A stretch of DNA of 7,630 nucleotides from MGR-bin208 sp043780275 (lineage in GTDB: Bacteria > Bacteroidota > Bacteroidia > Chitinophagales > Chitinophagaceae): positions 1-7,630 of the forward strand of contig JAYWCV010000103.1 in NCBI GenBank assembly GCA_043780275.1, written 5' to 3'. This document shows positions 5,611 to 7,630 of this stretch, piece after piece. Below the pieces are notes generated by a model. That model did no database searches. It was not told the origin of the DNA and saw nothing but the letters and a program-made list of their open reading frames with translations. Numbering within the stretch: the first letter of the stretch is position 1; each line of letters opens with the position of its first letter. The position numbers were made by a program, and so were the translations under genes.

Positions 5611-6156
5611 CTAATTGCTTATAAATTGGGATGTGAAAATGACATCCCAATTTTTTTTGTTGTGACGGAGTATGGAAATTCCTTCCGGCTTCCATTTTGC
5701 ACTGTATTTTTTGTTTTCAAAATAAGGAAAGGCTTCTTCAAATTGTTTTTTATGCAAATCCCTGCTGGCTATGGTTATATGAGGGTGAAAACGGCGATTG
5801 TCTTTTATTAAAGGAAATCGTTTTTGTGCAATTAGGACTTCTTCAAGATCTGTTTTTATATTGATCAACCAATCATGCTGGATTACATTCACAAATATCG
5901 TTGAAGGTTTAAAACAGGAAAATCCGTTCATGTTAATTTCTGATGATTCCCTGTTTTTTGAATATAAAACAATGGCTGAAACAAGTTCATTTTCCAGTTC
6001 TTCACCCATCCAAAATGGCGGTATCAATGTAATATGTGCCGGAGATCTTAATGCAACTACTGATTGATACAGATCTTTCATCCGGGTTTTCCATATCATT
6101 ATCTGCCGGTCTATTTCATCCGGAGCAACCAAAGCTAGGTAATACATATTCATCAA
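5611..6156 (-). CDS. 2H-phosphoesterase / 2'-5' RNA ligase family protein
   Basis: This 181-residue protein carries the two HxT motifs that define the 2H phosphoesterase superfamily: HITLIPPF (41-48) and HPHITIASRDL (124-134, with the motif at 126-128). The spacing of about 85 residues and the total length fit the bacterial LigT/YjcG-like branch. These proteins have a bilobal fold with both histidines in one cleft and act on 2'-5' or cyclic phosphodiester bonds in RNA or nucleotides; the real substrate here is unknown. The start is placed at 6156 (MMNMYYLALVAP); Met2 or Met4 could be used instead. The gene begins 18 bp after the ABC permease stop on the same strand, so it is probably the last gene of that operon. 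Its final codons (KKNWDVIFTSQF) also encode, on the opposite strand, the terminator of the convergent gene. Confidence 0.87.
   Translation of the reverse strand: MMNMYYLALVAPDEIDRQIMIWKTRMKDLYQSVVALRSPAHITLIPPFWMGEELENELVSAIVLYSKNRESSEINMNGFSCFKPSTIFVNVIQHDWLINIKTDLEEVLIAQKRFPLIKDNRRFHPHITIASRDLHKKQFEEAFPYFENKKYSAKWKPEGISILRHNKKNWDVIFTSQFISN
5623..5658 (+). terminator. Strong intrinsic terminator for the plus-strand gene run
   Basis: A 12-bp perfect stem, AAATTGGGATGT (5623-5634) with ACATCCCAATTT (5642-5653), encloses a 7-nt loop and runs into eight T residues at 5651-5658. It is 21 bases after the stop of the carboxypeptidase-regulatory-like gene. The T-run follows only on the plus strand, so it is directional. 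It lies wholly within the last codons of the convergent 2H-phosphoesterase gene. Confidence 0.9.
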
Positions 6157-6174
6157 AAGAAGATTGAAGTTGAA

Positions 6175-7464
6175 TTAACGCCGCAACCATTTGATCATTT
6201 CTTTCCAAGTCACTTTCTTGCCATATAATAAGATTCCTGTACGATAAATTTTGGCACTTAACCAGGTTGTGAAAATAAATCCAATAACCAGGAAAGACAT
6301 GGACAAGGCCAGTTGCCACCATGGTACGCCAAAACCAATTCTTCCCATCATTACAATTGGTGAAGTAAAGGGTACCATACTACCCACTACGGCTAAGGTG
6401 CCATTGGGGTTATTGAACGAATTGATCATGATGAAAAAGCCAATGATGATCGGTAATGTAATTGGAAACGACATGGACTGTGCTTCATTCGGATCTTCAT
6501 TAATTGCACTGCCTACTGCAGCAAATAAGGAGGCATAAAAAAGATACCCACCAATAAAATAAAAAATAAATGTACCGATGATCAGGCCCCAGGGCATTTG
6601 TCCAAGTTCTGCTATAGCTGATTGAATCATTTGGTTGTCATTGGCAGTACCTGTTGTCATGCCCATCTGTCTTGCTTCCTGTGCCTGCGCAAATAAATCA
6701 GGGAAGAATGAAGCTCCTAAGCTGGTGAGTAGTAACATGAATAATATCCAAATGATAAACTGAGTTAAACCTACTCCTGCAATCCCAATAATTTTTCCCA
6801 TCATCAATTGAAAAGGTTTTACAGAACTGATAATTATTTCAGCTATCCGGTTTGTTTTTTCTTCCATGACTCCACGCATGACCATCATGCCGTATATAAG
6901 TAAGGTGATGTACATAATGATGCCTGCCATATAGCCAATACCAAAAGATCCGATGGTGCTGGATCGTTTTCCTTCATTATCACTAAAAATGATCTTTATA
7001 TTACTTTTCAGACTATCGAGTTGGGTCTTGGTAATTCCCCGGTCAGCCATATGTTTGGCTTCCACTAGGTCATTGATCTCATCCTTTAAAAAATCTTCGG
7101 TGGCTAATCCCACTTTTTTAGGACTTTTGAATTCCGGTTTATTACCAGCTTCAAAAATAGTTGACGGAATCAATAATGCACCTGAATAACCATCCTTTTC
7201 GTAAGTGGATACCACTTCATCCCAGCTTCTGTTTTTTTCAAAACTAAAATTCTTCTCTTCTTTATTTTTTAATTTTCCTTCAAAATAATTGCTTTGATCA
7301 ACCACTATTATATTCTGCGATTCCTTGCTTTTTGAAGCCATAACACCCATCAAAAGCATTACACCAAAAAACAGCAAGGGGAATACAAGTGTAGTAACAA
7401 TGAACATTTTTTTTCGAACCCTTGTGAGGTATTCTCTTTTTATAATTAGCCAGATTTTTTGCAT
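6175..7464 (-). CDS. ABC-2 type transporter permease, NatB-like
   Basis: The 429-residue integral membrane protein is the permease partner of the ATPase at the right edge. It opens with MQKIWLIIKREYLTRVRKKM, typical of the NatB/YhaP-type ABC-2 permeases, then a first membrane helix at about 20-42. A large extracytoplasmic domain (about 45-170) follows. Further helices lie at about 174-198, 225-250, 292-318, 333-350 and 384-404. The cytoplasmic segment MEEKTNRIAEIIISSVKPFQ (200-219), followed by LMMGKIIG, is the conserved coupling region that contacts the ATPase. Family members export sodium, drugs or peptides, but the substrate here is unknown. Length is normal and no break is seen. The gene follows the ATPase stop by 25 bp and precedes the 2H-phosphoesterase gene by 18 bp. 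Confidence 0.9.
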   Translation of the reverse strand: MQKIWLIIKREYLTRVRKKMFIVTTLVFPLLFFGVMLLMGVMASKSKESQNIIVVDQSNYFEGKLKNKEEKNFSFEKNRSWDEVVSTYEKDGYSGALLIPSTIFEAGNKPEFKSPKKVGLATEDFLKDEINDLVEAKHMADRGITKTQLDSLKSNIKIIFSDNEGKRSSTIGSFGIGYMAGIIMYITLLIYGMMVMRGVMEEKTNRIAEIIISSVKPFQLMMGKIIGIAGVGLTQFIIWILFMLLLTSLGASFFPDLFAQAQEARQMGMTTGTANDNQMIQSAIAELGQMPWGLIIGTFIFYFIGGYLFYASLFAAVGSAINEDPNEAQSMSFPITLPIIIGFFIMINSFNNPNGTLAVVGSMVPFTSPIVMMGRIGFGVPWWQLALSMSFLVIGFIFTTWLSAKIYRTGILLYGKKVTWKEMIKWLRR

Positions 7465-7489
7465 GACGATTGAATGTTTTTAGTAAAAA

Positions 7490-7630
7490 TTAAGCATCTA
7501 CTTTTTCAAATTTTCTTGCAGCAGGTGTTCCTTCAACAAGTTTAATAAAGATGTCGTTTAGGGATGGCAGTATTTCATTGAAAGCCTGGATATTTACTTG
7601 CTGATTAATGAAATGAGTCAACAGGTCATT
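7490..7630 (-). CDS. ABC transporter ATP-binding protein, C-terminal end (partial)
   Basis: On the minus strand a frame is open from the window edge to a TAA at 7490-7492 and gives 46 residues. It includes FNEILPSLNDIFIKLVEGTP and ends ARKFEKVDA. The PSLNDIFIxLVEG block is the usual C-terminal tail of NatA/CcmA-like ATPases paired with ABC-2 permeases. The Walker A, signature and Walker B motifs lie outside the window. The next gene, 25 bp downstream, is the matching NatB-like permease, so the two form one export transporter. Confidence 0.85.
   Translation of the reverse strand, partial: NDLLTHFINQQVNIQAFNEILPSLNDIFIKLVEGTPAARKFEKVDA

Noticed and set aside
5798..6067. Plus-strand ORF of 89 residues
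   Set aside because: It is antisense to the 2H-phosphoesterase gene, which has both HxT motifs.

Overview
The window looks like a chromosomal segment of a low-GC Bacteroidota bacterium, most like the Chitinophagaceae/Sphingobacteriia. Grounds: a DUF4293 membrane protein, a Bacteroidota-style GlyA, a short secreted carboxypeptidase-regulatory-like protein, almost no Shine-Dalgarno sequences, and TAnnTTTG-like promoter elements. The lineage is inferred from gene style, since there is no rRNA gene here.

Left part (1-1282), accessory. It opens with the last 40 codons of a probable type II/IIG DNA methyltransferase-restriction gene (1-123, +). Next is a complete 153-aa HUH/Y1 transposase of the IS200/IS605-REP-associated (RAYT) kind (204-665, +). 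The transposase is bracketed by members of one hairpin-repeat family. Two copies lie upstream about 49 bp apart in one orientation, and five to six degenerate tandem copies of about 50 bp lie downstream in the opposite orientation. Paired base changes preserve the hairpin stem, and a tetranucleotide (GTAG upstream, TTAC downstream) sits exactly 9 nt from several hairpins. This is the most interesting part of the window. A frameshifted small ORF (960-1161, +) and a 9-bp inverted repeat follow.

Core part (1283-7630), ordinary housekeeping genes. Minus strand: glyA (serine hydroxymethyltransferase) followed by a DUF4293 membrane protein, probably co-transcribed. Plus strand, divergent from glyA: a nucleotide-sugar pyrophosphorylase with a left-handed beta-helix tail, a FabK/nitronate monooxygenase-type flavin oxidoreductase, and a secreted carboxypeptidase-regulatory-like protein. 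This run ends at a strong intrinsic terminator. Minus strand from the right edge: the C-terminus of an ABC transporter ATPase, its NatB-like ABC-2 permease, and a 2H-phosphoesterase (2'-5' RNA ligase family) protein, closely spaced and probably one operon. The plus-strand terminator lies inside the 3' coding end of the convergent 2H-phosphoesterase gene.

No complete new multi-gene system is visible. The candidate for novelty is the transposase with its mirrored hairpin arrays.
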